A stretch of DNA of 56,400 nucleotides, from contig JAVBQY010000013.1 in assembly GCA_031548545.1 (NCBI GenBank), positions 1-56,400 on the forward strand, written 5' to 3'. The stretch's first letter is position 1; every line of letters starts with the position of its first letter. The DNA is from UBA932 sp031548545. GTDB lineage: Bacteria > Bacteroidota > Bacteroidia > Bacteroidales > UBA932. Made by a program: the position numbers and the translations under genes. Positions 33,834-41,207 of the stretch are shown in pieces. The notes under the pieces are model-generated. The model ran no database searches. It was not told the DNA's origin and saw nothing but the letters and a program-made list of their open reading frames with translations.

Positions 33834-34789
33834 GACAGCTCCTCCAGATAGCCGAACAGTTCCGCTATGCCGCGCTCCAGGGTATATTCCGGCACAAAGC
33901 CTAAGTCCTTCAATTTACTGTTATCAATGGTATAGCGTGTAGCGGCAGCAAAGGAGCGGAAATCCGTAACGTTGTTATTGCCGGGTAGCATTACAGGGAT
34001 GATGTCGCCGTAACGTTCACGGTAAACCTCCTGCACTTTTCCGGCCAGCTCCAGGATAGCCCGGGTATGGCCGGAGCTGATATGATAAACGCCCCCGTTC
34101 TCTCCGCCTTGCAACAGGCATTGTACGGCGCGGCATACGTCCGTACCATGGATGAAGTCGCGCAGGGGGGAACCGTCGGACTGCAATACAATTTTTTTAT
34201 CCTTCACCGCACTGCGGCAGAGGTCATTGACGACCAACCACCAGCAATTATTATCAGGAAAAACCGGAGCGCCATAGCTGTTGGAGAGCCGGACGACCAT
34301 GCCGTTTACGGCGCCTGCCGCAGCATAGCGGCGAACGATCTCCTCACTCTGCCAATGGGTATATGCGTACGGATTGGCCGGATGTACCGGTGTGGATTCC
34401 ATCACCACGCCCTGCAGGTTTTTACCGTAGACATGGATGGTGGAGAAGTAAAGAAATTTTTTCAAGCCTTGTCGGGAAAAAATATCCAGCAGGCTTTCCG
34501 TGGGGGTTACATTGATAGACGCTACGAAATCAGGATCTCCGTTAGATTGGTGATGGTCCAGCGATACCAGGTGAATTACCGCATCAAAGCCTTTTTCCGC
34601 TATTTTCTCCAAGCCGTCGCGGTCGCGGATGTCGCAGACAAACAAGTCATCAAATTGTTGCTGCCATTGCGGCGCTGCCGGCGTCTCCGGCCAGCAGAGC
34701 CCGCTTACACGGTAAGCCTGTTGCGACAAATGGCGACACAACTGCGCGCCCAGATAGCCGTTGGCTCCGGTGAGCAAAATCTTTTCCAT
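33827..34789 (-). CDS. NAD-dependent epimerase/reductase (extended SDR) of a CDP-sugar branch
   Basis: The 320-residue protein has the Rossmann motif LLTGANGYLGAQLC, FVCDIRDRDG, AVIHLVSLDHH and YFSTIHVYGKN. The catalytic-Tyr segment is PYAYTHWQSEE: Y141 is followed by H145 where the usual YxxxK lysine is expected. Some sugar-nucleotide reductases share such a YxxxH version, so it need not be inactive. It overlaps the RmlC-like gene by one base and follows rfbF and rfbG, so it probably reduces the keto group of a CDP-6-deoxysugar. Confidence 0.75.
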   Translation of the reverse strand: MEKILLTGANGYLGAQLCRHLSQQAYRVSGLCWPETPAAPQWQQQFDDLFVCDIRDRDGLEKIAEKGFDAVIHLVSLDHHQSNGDPDFVASINVTPTESLLDIFSRQGLKKFLYFSTIHVYGKNLQGVVMESTPVHPANPYAYTHWQSEEIVRRYAAAGAVNGMVVRLSNSYGAPVFPDNNCWWLVVNDLCRSAVKDKKIVLQSDGSPLRDFIHGTDVCRAVQCLLQGGENGGVYHISSGHTRAILELAGKVQEVYRERYGDIIPVMLPGNNNVTDFRSFAAATRYTIDNSKLKDLGFVPEYTLERGIAELFGYLEELSC

Positions 34790-35223
34790 TACCAGTTATA
34801 CGGGATTTCGTTCAAGGCTTTACGGTCGGCCTCATCGGGTACGTGTTCCAGGTTGGCCACATTGAGCAGAAGGTTGTGCTCATCCAGGCCCTGAAAAGCC
34901 AGCCACAATTGCGGCGGCACAGTGAGACGGCAGTAGTTGGCAGGCCCCAGCACCAACTCATTAAAGCAGCCGCGGGTAGCGCTTCCCGGCCGGTCATCAT
35001 AGACCACAAAACGGATCTTCCCGGAGGGAACGATCAGGTTCAGGGTCATTTCCCGGTGTTTTTTCCAGGCTTTTATTTCACCTTTACTGACGGTGGAGAA
35101 ATAGGCTTCGCCGAAACCGGCAAAGCCGGCATCGCTCTTTTTCATGCCGTGGAATACATCACCCTGCGGATGAAAGATCTGCTTGAGCGGTGTAAGCAAA
35201 AGGCCTTCAATTATTTTGTCCAT
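34789..35223 (-). CDS. RmlC-like sugar-nucleotide 3,5-epimerase (cupin)
   Basis: The 144-residue single cupin domain has the RmlC-type segments GFGEAYFSTVSKGEIKAWKK, HREMTLNLIVPSGKIRFVVY (His in the catalytic region) and NYCRLTVPPQLWLAFQG. The protein is shorter than standard dTDP-4-keto-rhamnose epimerases (about 180) and belongs to the small WxcM/RfbC-like group. Set between rfbG and an SDR, it likely epimerises CDP-4-keto-6-deoxyglucose. It overlaps rfbG by 13 bases. Confidence 0.75.
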   Translation of the reverse strand: MDKIIEGLLLTPLKQIFHPQGDVFHGMKKSDAGFAGFGEAYFSTVSKGEIKAWKKHREMTLNLIVPSGKIRFVVYDDRPGSATRGCFNELVLGPANYCRLTVPPQLWLAFQGLDEHNLLLNVANLEHVPDEADRKALNEIPYNW

Positions 35224-36314
35224 AGCAATCCTAATTCGCCGGCAAGGCGTTCATAACGTTCAATCTGCCGGATGGTAAGGTCAAACATAGCTTGTTTTTC
35301 TTTGTAGAAAGCATAGTACCAACTGCCGGTAAGGTCGATCAGTGTGTCGTAATCCAGCGCAGCGGTCCAGCGCAGGTGGAACAGCGCCTTGTCACAGTTG
35401 AGTTTCAAGAGCCCGGCCTCATGGAAAGGGCTGTTGCCCGTAACGGCATAGGCATCGGAGGCTTTCTCGAAGTGCCATTGCCGGCTAAGGCTTTCAAGCA
35501 GTTGTTGCACGGTATGGCTGTTTTCCGCACGGGGGCCGAAGTTGAAACTTTCGCCGTTGAAACGCACGTCGTCATGCAGGGCCTGTCCCAATTGCAGGTA
35601 ACCGCTCAGCGGCTCCAGCACATGCTGCCACGGACGGGTAGCCCTGGGGCTGCGGATCTCTACCGTCCGGCCCTCGCTCCAGGCCCGCATGCAATCGGGC
35701 ACTATGCGGTCGGCCGCCCAGTCGCCCCCGCCGATCACATTCCCGGCGCGGGCGGTAACAATGCGGACATTCGACCCGTTTTTAGAAAAGAAAGAGTGGT
35801 AATAGGACTTACAGACCAATTCCGCAGCGCCTTTCGAGCCGCTGTATACATCCTTGCCGCCCAGGGCGTCGGTTTCCTTGTAGCCCCATACCCATTCCAC
35901 ATTGTCGTAACACTTGTCACTGGTGATCATCACCGCGGTACACGGGAAGTTCAAGACCCGCAAGGCCTCCAGTATATTGGTAGTGCCCACCACATTGGTG
36001 GTTATGGTTTCCAGTGGGTTCTGGTAAGAGGCGGATACAATGGGCTGCGCCGCCAGGTGGAACACAAAATCGGGCCGTATGTCGTCCATGATTTGCCGCA
36101 CGGCGCCGGCATTGCGGACATCTTCAAAGTAGTGTGTAATACGTTCCTGCAATTTCAGTTCTTCAAACATGGACGGCTGCGTAGGAACATCTTTGGAAAG
36201 GCCGTAGACCCTGGCGCCCATCTGCAGGAGCCACACGGTGAGCCAGCTGCCTTTAAAGCCGGTATTGCCGGTGACCAGTACTTTTTTTCCGTTGTATCGA
36301 TTAGCGAAAAGCAT
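35211..36314 (-). CDS. rfbG: CDP-glucose 4,6-dehydratase
   Basis: The 367-residue SDR enzyme has NAD-binding VLVTGNTGFKGSW, the typical YFEDVRNAGAV, FHLAAQPIVSASYQNP, the catalytic MITSDKCYDNVEWVWGYKE region, YSGSKGAAELV (YxxxK), and RAGNVIGGGDWA, which together are specific for RfbG rather than other dehydratases. It makes CDP-4-keto-6-deoxyglucose from CDP-glucose. It follows rfbF by 3 bases. Confidence 0.93.
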   Translation of the reverse strand: MLFANRYNGKKVLVTGNTGFKGSWLTVWLLQMGARVYGLSKDVPTQPSMFEELKLQERITHYFEDVRNAGAVRQIMDDIRPDFVFHLAAQPIVSASYQNPLETITTNVVGTTNILEALRVLNFPCTAVMITSDKCYDNVEWVWGYKETDALGGKDVYSGSKGAAELVCKSYYHSFFSKNGSNVRIVTARAGNVIGGGDWAADRIVPDCMRAWSEGRTVEIRSPRATRPWQHVLEPLSGYLQLGQALHDDVRFNGESFNFGPRAENSHTVQQLLESLSRQWHFEKASDAYAVTGNSPFHEAGLLKLNCDKALFHLRWTAALDYDTLIDLTGSWYYAFYKEKQAMFDLTIRQIERYERLAGELGLLWTK

Positions 36315-36317
36315 AAT

Positions 36318-37100
36318 TTACCATTTTACCCAGGGGGCGTTATTGTTGGTGTATAATTGGTTCAGCAAGGTGTATTCACGGGCGGTGTCCATCGGCTGCC
36401 AGAAACCGTCATGCTCAAACACCATGAGCTCTCCGGCGGCCACCAGTTGTTTCATGGGGTCCTGCTCCAACACCAGTTGTTCGTCATTGTTGAGGTAAGA
36501 AAATATTTCGCGGTTGAAGACGAAAAATCCGCCGTTGATACGCCCGCCGCTTACCTGCGGTTTTTCATTAAAGCCGGTCACAGCATTGTCGCCGGAGTAA
36601 ATCAATTCACCGAAACGGCCCGGAGGGCGCACGCCGGTGAGCGTGGCCACCTTGCCATGTGATTTGTGGAAGGCCAGCAGCTGATCGATATCAATATCGC
36701 CCACCCCGTCACCATAGGTGAGCATAAAGCAATCATCATCACCGATATATTTTTGGATGCGTTTTACGCGGGCGCCGGTCATGGCGTTAAGGCCGGTCTC
36801 GGCCATGGTAATGGTCCAGCCCTCTTCACTGTGGGTATTGTGGCGCACCAGGCTGTTCTTATCCCCCAACTTCAGGGTAAAATCACTGGCGCGGGTTTCA
36901 TAGTTGAAGAAGAAATCTTTAATCACCTCACTCTTATACCCCAGACAAAGCACAAAATCAGCATGGCCGAAGGCGGCATAATACTTCATGATATGCCATA
37001 AAATAGGATATTCACCTATGGGCACCATGGGCTTGGGGATATTTTCCGCCACATCGCGGATGCGCGTACCGTAACCACCGCAAAGAATGACTGTTTTCAT
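36318..37100 (-). CDS. rfbF: Glucose-1-phosphate cytidylyltransferase
   Basis: The 260-residue nucleotidyltransferase begins MKTVILCGGYGTRIRDVAEN, with IPKPMVPIGEYPILWH, FVLCLGYKSEVIKDFF, LTYGDGVGDIDI (metal aspartate) and GGFFVFNREIF, as in RfbF. It forms CDP-glucose and starts the CDP-sugar branch. A weak -7-like TATCTTTA lies upstream (plus 37128-37135). It is the first gene of the operon rfbF-rfbG-epimerase-SDR-cytidylyltransferase. Confidence 0.93.
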   Translation of the reverse strand: MKTVILCGGYGTRIRDVAENIPKPMVPIGEYPILWHIMKYYAAFGHADFVLCLGYKSEVIKDFFFNYETRASDFTLKLGDKNSLVRHNTHSEEGWTITMAETGLNAMTGARVKRIQKYIGDDDCFMLTYGDGVGDIDIDQLLAFHKSHGKVATLTGVRPPGRFGELIYSGDNAVTGFNEKPQVSGGRINGGFFVFNREIFSYLNNDEQLVLEQDPMKQLVAAGELMVFEHDGFWQPMDTAREYTLLNQLYTNNNAPWVKW

Positions 37101-37163
37101 AAAATGTATGCGTATAAAGTCGACTTGTAAAGATACACAATTATTTACAGACCGCCAAAAAGC

Positions 37164-38192
37164 CTAATTATAAATCTTTTTCAAGGTCTCGCTGTCTTCC
37201 AGGCCCCGGCGGAAAATCACCTTGCTTACAAAAGACTTGCTAAAGCCCCAACCATAGCCCACAATTTGGATCACGGAGGCCCAGAGGGCCATCACGGCAA
37301 TTTTCAGGCTCCGGGTTTTGCGCAGGGCGTCGGCAAAAAGCAGGAGAAGATAGGCCGACGGAAGGGCTAATGAATAGTGAATAATGAATAATGAATAATG
37401 GGAGGGATGCAAAAGTGCAAAGACAAGCAGGAGGAGTAACAGGAATGAGAACAGGAGCATGAGGGCGGGCAGGGTGTGCACGGCTTTCAGCGATCCTTTG
37501 TGGATAACGGACAGGTTGACGCGCGCCACACCGAAGTTATGTACTTGCTTGTAGAATTTTTTAAAACTCACACGGCGCTTGTGGTACACAAAAGCTTCGC
37601 GGTAAAGCGTGGTGCGGAAACCGGCCTTATCAATCCGGATGGAAAGGTCTATATCTTCGCCGAACATATCGCGGAAGCCGCCTACGGTTTCAAACACCTT
37701 GCGGGAAAAACCCATATTGAAGGTACGGGGTTTGAATTTCTCCAACTGCGATTTGCCGCCGCGGATACCGCCGGTGGTAAAGAAAGAAGTCATGGCGTAG
37801 CTGATGGCTTTCTGTACGGGACTGAAGGAGTCGTGCGCCGCGTCCGGCCCGCCGAAGCAATCACTGTAATCCGCCCGCAGGCTACGGTCAAGCTGCATAA
37901 AATACTGTGGAGGGAGCACACAATCGGAATCGAAGAACAGAAAGTAATCCCCCCGGGCCTGCTGCATGCCGTAATTGCGCCGGTAGCTGCGGTCCGTACC
38001 GGGGACATTGAAATAACGGATATCCAGGCGGCCTTTGTAGCGTTCCACCACCCGGTCGCAGGGTTGCGGGCCGGCATCTTCCACAATCAAGACTTCAAAA
38101 GACAGGCTCCCCTCCTGTGCCGCAAGGCTTTCGAGCAACTCCTCCACCTCGTCGGGACGGTTGTATACCGGTATAATAGCTGAGTAAATCAT
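37164..38192 (-). CDS. Glycosyltransferase family 2 with C-terminal membrane segments
   Basis: The 342-residue protein starts MIYSAIIPVYNRPDEVEELL and has FEVLIVEDAG, GTDRSYRRNYGMQQARG, metal-binding FFDSDCVLP, FNMGFSRKVFETVGGF and FGEDIDLSIR. After residue 235 are two to three membrane helices. The linker between them contains HYSLFIIHYSL, encoded by the 28-base heptamer element at 37372-37399, so the repeat appears inserted into the membrane region of the gene. It belongs to the polysaccharide locus and has its own promoter. Confidence 0.88.
   Translation of the reverse strand: MIYSAIIPVYNRPDEVEELLESLAAQEGSLSFEVLIVEDAGPQPCDRVVERYKGRLDIRYFNVPGTDRSYRRNYGMQQARGDYFLFFDSDCVLPPQYFMQLDRSLRADYSDCFGGPDAAHDSFSPVQKAISYAMTSFFTTGGIRGGKSQLEKFKPRTFNMGFSRKVFETVGGFRDMFGEDIDLSIRIDKAGFRTTLYREAFVYHKRRVSFKKFYKQVHNFGVARVNLSVIHKGSLKAVHTLPALMLLFSFLLLLLLVFALLHPSHYSLFIIHYSLALPSAYLLLLFADALRKTRSLKIAVMALWASVIQIVGYGWGFSKSFVSKVIFRRGLEDSETLKKIYN
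37372..37399. repeat. 28-base tandem heptamer element, copy 2 (inside a transmembrane coding region)
   Basis: Four units on the plus strand, GAATAGT, GAATAAT, GAATAAT, GAATAAT, encode IIHYSL-type residues on the minus strand within the glycosyltransferase membrane region. The left flank TAAT is shared with the other copies. Confidence 0.85.
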
Positions 38193-38211
38193 TGTAAAAC
38201 AAATCAGTTGA

Positions 38212-38219
38212 CAAATATA
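38212..38219 (-). promoter_or_regulatory. -7 element of the minus-strand GT2 gene
   Basis: TATATTTG on the minus strand matches TAnnTTTG, 20 bases before the ATG at 38192. A TTTG (plus 38236-38239) lies 16 bases farther upstream. Confidence 0.5.
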
Positions 38220-38262
38220 ATGAAAAAAGAGATACCAAAGGGCCTGTCTAAAATATTTTTCG

Positions 38263-38270
38263 TACCTTTG
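38263..38270 (+). promoter_or_regulatory. -7 element of the bactofilin gene
   Basis: TACCTTTG matches TAnnTTTG, 38 bases before the ATG at 38309. No clear -33 TTTG is present. It is divergent from the GT2 promoter. Confidence 0.5.
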
Positions 38271-38308
38271 AACTCTTATTTCTGTATATTTACTTATACC
38301 TTATTGCC

Positions 38309-38671
38309 ATGAGTCGCGAACAAGAAGTTTTATCCCACAACATTAATCGTATTTCCCAGGGCACGGAAATTACCGGCACCATCAAAGCCTCCGGTGATAT
38401 ACGTATTGATGGCGTCTTAGAAGGCACCCTGACATCCAAAGGCCGTGTAGTTATCGGCGAGACCGGATCGGTCAAGGGCGAGTTGCACTGCGCATTTGTA
38501 GATATCTGGGGCACCTTTGAAGGCAACCTGATTGTAGATGAATTAACCAACATGAAATCCATGTCGAACTTTACAGGCGACCTGAAAACCGGCAAGATAA
38601 GCATTGAAATAGGCGCCAGATTCAACGGGTCCTGCACCATGCAGGCGCCAGTGGAAGACGACAAAAAATAA
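38309..38671 (+). CDS. Bactofilin (polymer-forming cytoskeletal protein)
   Basis: The 120-residue protein is a single bactofilin domain: ISQGTEITGTIKASGDIRIDG, EGTLTSKGRVVIGETGSVKG and the repeating short beta-strands with Gly and Val/Ile typical of the right-handed beta-helix, ending in FNGSCTMQ. Bactofilins polymerise without nucleotide and position envelope-synthesis proteins. It is monocistronic and ends 19 bases from the convergent hipT gene. Confidence 0.92.
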   Translation: MSREQEVLSHNINRISQGTEITGTIKASGDIRIDGVLEGTLTSKGRVVIGETGSVKGELHCAFVDIWGTFEGNLIVDELTNMKSMSNFTGDLKTGKISIEIGARFNGSCTMQAPVEDDKK

Positions 38672-38690
38672 GGCAGGTCACCGGAACCCG

Positions 38691-39686
38691 CTATCCCCTC
38701 ATAAACCGGCTCAGCCGCTCCTGATAAGAGCGTTTATACATCCGTTTGGTTTTATCATCCAAAAAGGAACGATCAATCAATGCGTCTAAGAGCGGATGGT
38801 ATTCCGAAAACAGGCTGATAATGGCGTCGCGTTTCTTTGGCAACACGCCTACACGATTGGCAAATGTAATAAAGTCCGTTTTACACGGATGTCCGCTATG
38901 GCTGTATATTTCAGAATGCTCAGCCTGTGGCATCAAACCACCTTGCAGTGCAAAATCTTCATCTTGTACGTGAATTGCGGTATTCATCAAATCATAGGCA
39001 GGAGACAACAGGTAGTCGCCATTGGCCGATTGTTGCAACGAAAAATTTTTAAGGTGGGCGTCTCCATTAGCAAATATATAGTTGAAAACAATCAGCATAA
39101 ATAATTTACTCATTTGAACCTGCCAAGCCGGGACATTGGCTTTCAACAACGCCGCCATATCCTCATAACTTCCGGTGTACTTATAATCTTTACCATGTGT
39201 GAGGTTTGTCTTTTGTGCCAGCGACGAAAAATCCTCCTGTTTGATTTTGTTACCGTCTTCATCAAAATCAAAACGCTTGGTAATATATGCCGCCTCACCG
39301 TTTGCAAAAAACAGCAGCCCGTTTTCGGCAACAGCTATCTTATAAACCTGTGCTGCAATTTGCATGGTAAGGTGCTCATTAGCTGGAATAAAATTGCGAA
39401 AACGCAAGTGTTTGTAGCTTGGTGCAGGTTTGATAATGTACCGTCCCTGCCGCCCGGCAGGGGTAAGTACAAGTTTAGCATTCTCCACCACCGCAGAGAG
39501 CTTCTCCTGCACCCCGGATACGGACAGTTGCCGGATGCTCTCGGCAAGGGCGGAACTATCCGCATCATAATCAAAGTCCAACATGTGCGAAACTTTCTTG
39601 TTACCAAATAATTTTCTGAGGCAGGCAGGGCTGTAAGTATCAAAACCGGGAGCCAGCGTGCCGGGGCAAACGTTGATCTTTTTCAT
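38691..39686 (-). CDS. hipT: HipT-like kinase toxin (HipA core without the N-terminal subdomain)
   Basis: The 331-residue protein is the kinase body of HipA lacking the N-terminal subdomain-1. The phosphate-binding loop with the autophosphorylation-type serines is QLSVSGVQEKL (S55, S57), as in the SxS motif of HipT. The catalytic loop is NGDAHLKNFSL (D209, N214) and the metal aspartate is in SPAYDLMN (D232). HipT phosphorylates a tRNA synthetase (TrpS in E. coli) and stops growth; the target here is not known. It overlaps the upstream hipS-like gene by ATGA, completing a three-gene HipBST layout. Confidence 0.85.
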   Translation of the reverse strand: MKKINVCPGTLAPGFDTYSPACLRKLFGNKKVSHMLDFDYDADSSALAESIRQLSVSGVQEKLSAVVENAKLVLTPAGRQGRYIIKPAPSYKHLRFRNFIPANEHLTMQIAAQVYKIAVAENGLLFFANGEAAYITKRFDFDEDGNKIKQEDFSSLAQKTNLTHGKDYKYTGSYEDMAALLKANVPAWQVQMSKLFMLIVFNYIFANGDAHLKNFSLQQSANGDYLLSPAYDLMNTAIHVQDEDFALQGGLMPQAEHSEIYSHSGHPCKTDFITFANRVGVLPKKRDAIISLFSEYHPLLDALIDRSFLDDKTKRMYKRSYQERLSRFMRG

Positions 39687-40003
39687 CTCTTTTTCACGGT
39701 TATGGCTCCGATGGTGTCGGTATGCGCCGTGGCTAACAGTAAACCAAAAGCATCATTCTCATCAATTTTAAGTGTCCGGCATTGAATGGCTTTATTGGCT
39801 CCTTCCGATAGCATATTATAGAAGAAGGGAAAAAGCGTATCCCCTGAAAACACCTGCTGTCGCTTAGAAAACGACAGACTGATTGCGGTCTGGTTTTTAT
39901 CCAGGAGGAACAAATCGTCATAACGGAAGATATACTTTCCGTCATCCGTTTCTGTCAGCAAACCCGCCAACACACCATTGACATATACACCAGCCTGTCT
40001 CAT
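39683..40003 (-). CDS. hipS: HipS-like protein (stand-alone HipA N-terminal subdomain)
   Basis: The 106-residue protein matches the Couple_hipA N-terminal subdomain: VYVNGVLAGLLTETDDGKY, FRYDDLFL, AISLSFSKRQQVFSGDTLFPFF and NMLSEG. In HipBST this detached subdomain, HipS, is the antitoxin that blocks HipT. It overlaps the genes on both sides by 4 bases. Confidence 0.85.
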   Translation of the reverse strand: MRQAGVYVNGVLAGLLTETDDGKYIFRYDDLFLLDKNQTAISLSFSKRQQVFSGDTLFPFFYNMLSEGANKAIQCRTLKIDENDAFGLLLATAHTDTIGAITVKKR

Positions 40004-40203
40004 TTGATCATTTCTTTTACTTTCATTATCAGCTCCAAACCCAATACTCCGGCAATCTTTGTCAGCGTAGCGACCGAAGGATTGCCTTTTCCGGTCTCAA
40101 TGCTTTTAATTATCCGCAGACTCAAGCCGGAATAATCCGCCAGGTCTTGTTGGGTTAAGCCCAACAATTGCCGTCGTTCTTTTATAATGGAATAAAACTC
40201 CAT
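40000..40203 (-). CDS. hipB: HipB-like XRE-family DNA-binding regulator
   Basis: The 67-residue protein is a helix-turn-helix Cro/C1 domain: ERRQLLGLTQQDLADYSGLS (helices 2-3), LRIIKSIETGKGNPSVATL and LGLELIMKVKEM. HipB represses its operon and holds the HipS-HipT complex on DNA. The start ATG lies inside a perfect palindrome. It is the first gene of the hipB-hipS-hipT operon. Confidence 0.88.
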   Translation of the reverse strand: MEFYSIIKERRQLLGLTQQDLADYSGLSLRIIKSIETGKGNPSVATLTKIAGVLGLELIMKVKEMIK

Positions 40204-40213
40204 AGTGCACTAT
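40202..40213. promoter_or_regulatory. Palindromic HipB operator overlapping the hipB start codon
   Basis: ATAGTGCACTAT is a perfect 12-base palindrome; it includes two bases of the hipB start codon. The core AGTGCACT is repeated at 40273-40282 upstream of the promoter. Confidence 0.7.
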
Positions 40214-40227
40214 TTTGCCTTTTTCTG

Positions 40228-40258
40228 CAAAATTAATACAATATTTATTAAAAACAAA
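40228..40258 (-). promoter_or_regulatory. Promoter of the hipBST operon
   Basis: On the minus strand TTTG (plus 40255-40258) and TAATTTTG (plus 40228-40235) are 19 bases apart, a full consensus match, with the hipB ATG 24 bases downstream. Confidence 0.75.
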
Positions 40259-40271
40259 GCGAAAGCGAAAT

Positions 40272-40283
40272 AAAGTGCACTTT
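40272..40283. promoter_or_regulatory. Second HipB operator upstream of the promoter
   Basis: AAAGTGCACTTT is a perfect 12-base palindrome with the same AGTGCACT core as 40202-40213. The two sites bracket the promoter, with centres 70 bases apart, close to seven helical turns, which would permit looping by HipB dimers. Confidence 0.7.
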
Positions 40284-40296
40284 TCTGAGTGATCAA

Positions 40297-41205
40297 TTAA
40301 AAATAAAACGTCGGGCCTTTCTTGGGGGCTTGCGGCGCCGGTGTAACTTCGCGGAAACGGCGCAGGTCCCGCTTGTGAAACAGGTACTCGGGGGTGGGTA
40401 TCCGGTCGCTTACCGTGGATATACTATACCAGGGCGAGAGGTCTCCGTTCTCCGGATTCATCAATACATGGGGAATCTGGGCCGGACGATAACTTTGCGC
40501 CAAGAGGTAGATACGGTCGCCTGTAACCGGATGCTCCGCTACATCCAACACGATGACGGCATGGCCCGGGCGGGAGTCTTGTACAAAGAGGTCTCCAGGC
40601 TGTATGCTATGCAGCGGTACGCGCTGGACATCCACCAGCAGGGTATTGATATCGGCGTGGGTAAAAATGAAATCCAGGTAACGCCGGAGCGTCCGGTAGC
40701 GGTCTATTTCGGTAGAGGACTTGGTCCAGTAGGTTTTGTCATTGATCACGATCTGCATCCCTTCAACCCATTTTACATACGGAATACGCACACGGGTACT
40801 GATGGTAAAAGCAATCTTATCGTATTGCTGCCGGTCAAACAAATATTCGGCTTTGAGGCGTATACATAATTCCGCATCCTGCTGAAGGTCTTCCAGGCCC
40901 ATATCAACATTCAGCACACCGGCATAGATGTGGTCATTGGCTTTCACCGCCCCGTCAAAATATTTAACCACGGCGCCGTCTTCCATCATGCGCAGGTGGC
41001 GGAGGTAATAGGCATACGAGGCCTCATCGCCATACAGGCGTTCATACCCCTTGGGCAATTTGAAACGGGTCTCCACGGTCATACCGGAGGGATCAATAAA
41101 AGCGTTGTTTGTTTGAGCCCGTAACGGCAGCACAGCACAGATAACCAGCAAAAACACCTGCATGTGTTTTGCCGCCGTCATGCTGATATGTGGCCCCCTG
41201 CTCAT
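40297..41205 (-). CDS. DUF4846 protein, exported
   Basis: The 302-residue protein has a signal peptide (MQVFLLVICAVLPLRAQ, after a short basic leader) and then DUF4846 features: VETRFKLPKGYERL near residue 45, YFDGAVKAND, VDMGLEDLQQDAELCIRLKAEY, and PGHAVIVLDVAEH in the C-terminal part. Function unknown. It begins 2 bases after the U32 gene and shares that operon. Confidence 0.8.
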   Translation of the reverse strand: MSRGPHISMTAAKHMQVFLLVICAVLPLRAQTNNAFIDPSGMTVETRFKLPKGYERLYGDEASYAYYLRHLRMMEDGAVVKYFDGAVKANDHIYAGVLNVDMGLEDLQQDAELCIRLKAEYLFDRQQYDKIAFTISTRVRIPYVKWVEGMQIVINDKTYWTKSSTEIDRYRTLRRYLDFIFTHADINTLLVDVQRVPLHSIQPGDLFVQDSRPGHAVIVLDVAEHPVTGDRIYLLAQSYRPAQIPHVLMNPENGDLSPWYSISTVSDRIPTPEYLFHKRDLRRFREVTPAPQAPKKGPTFYF

Positions 41206-41207
41206 CC

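Noticed and set aside
35292..36356. 354-codon plus-strand open frame opposite rfbG
   Set aside because: Antisense shadow of rfbG with no start signal or family features.
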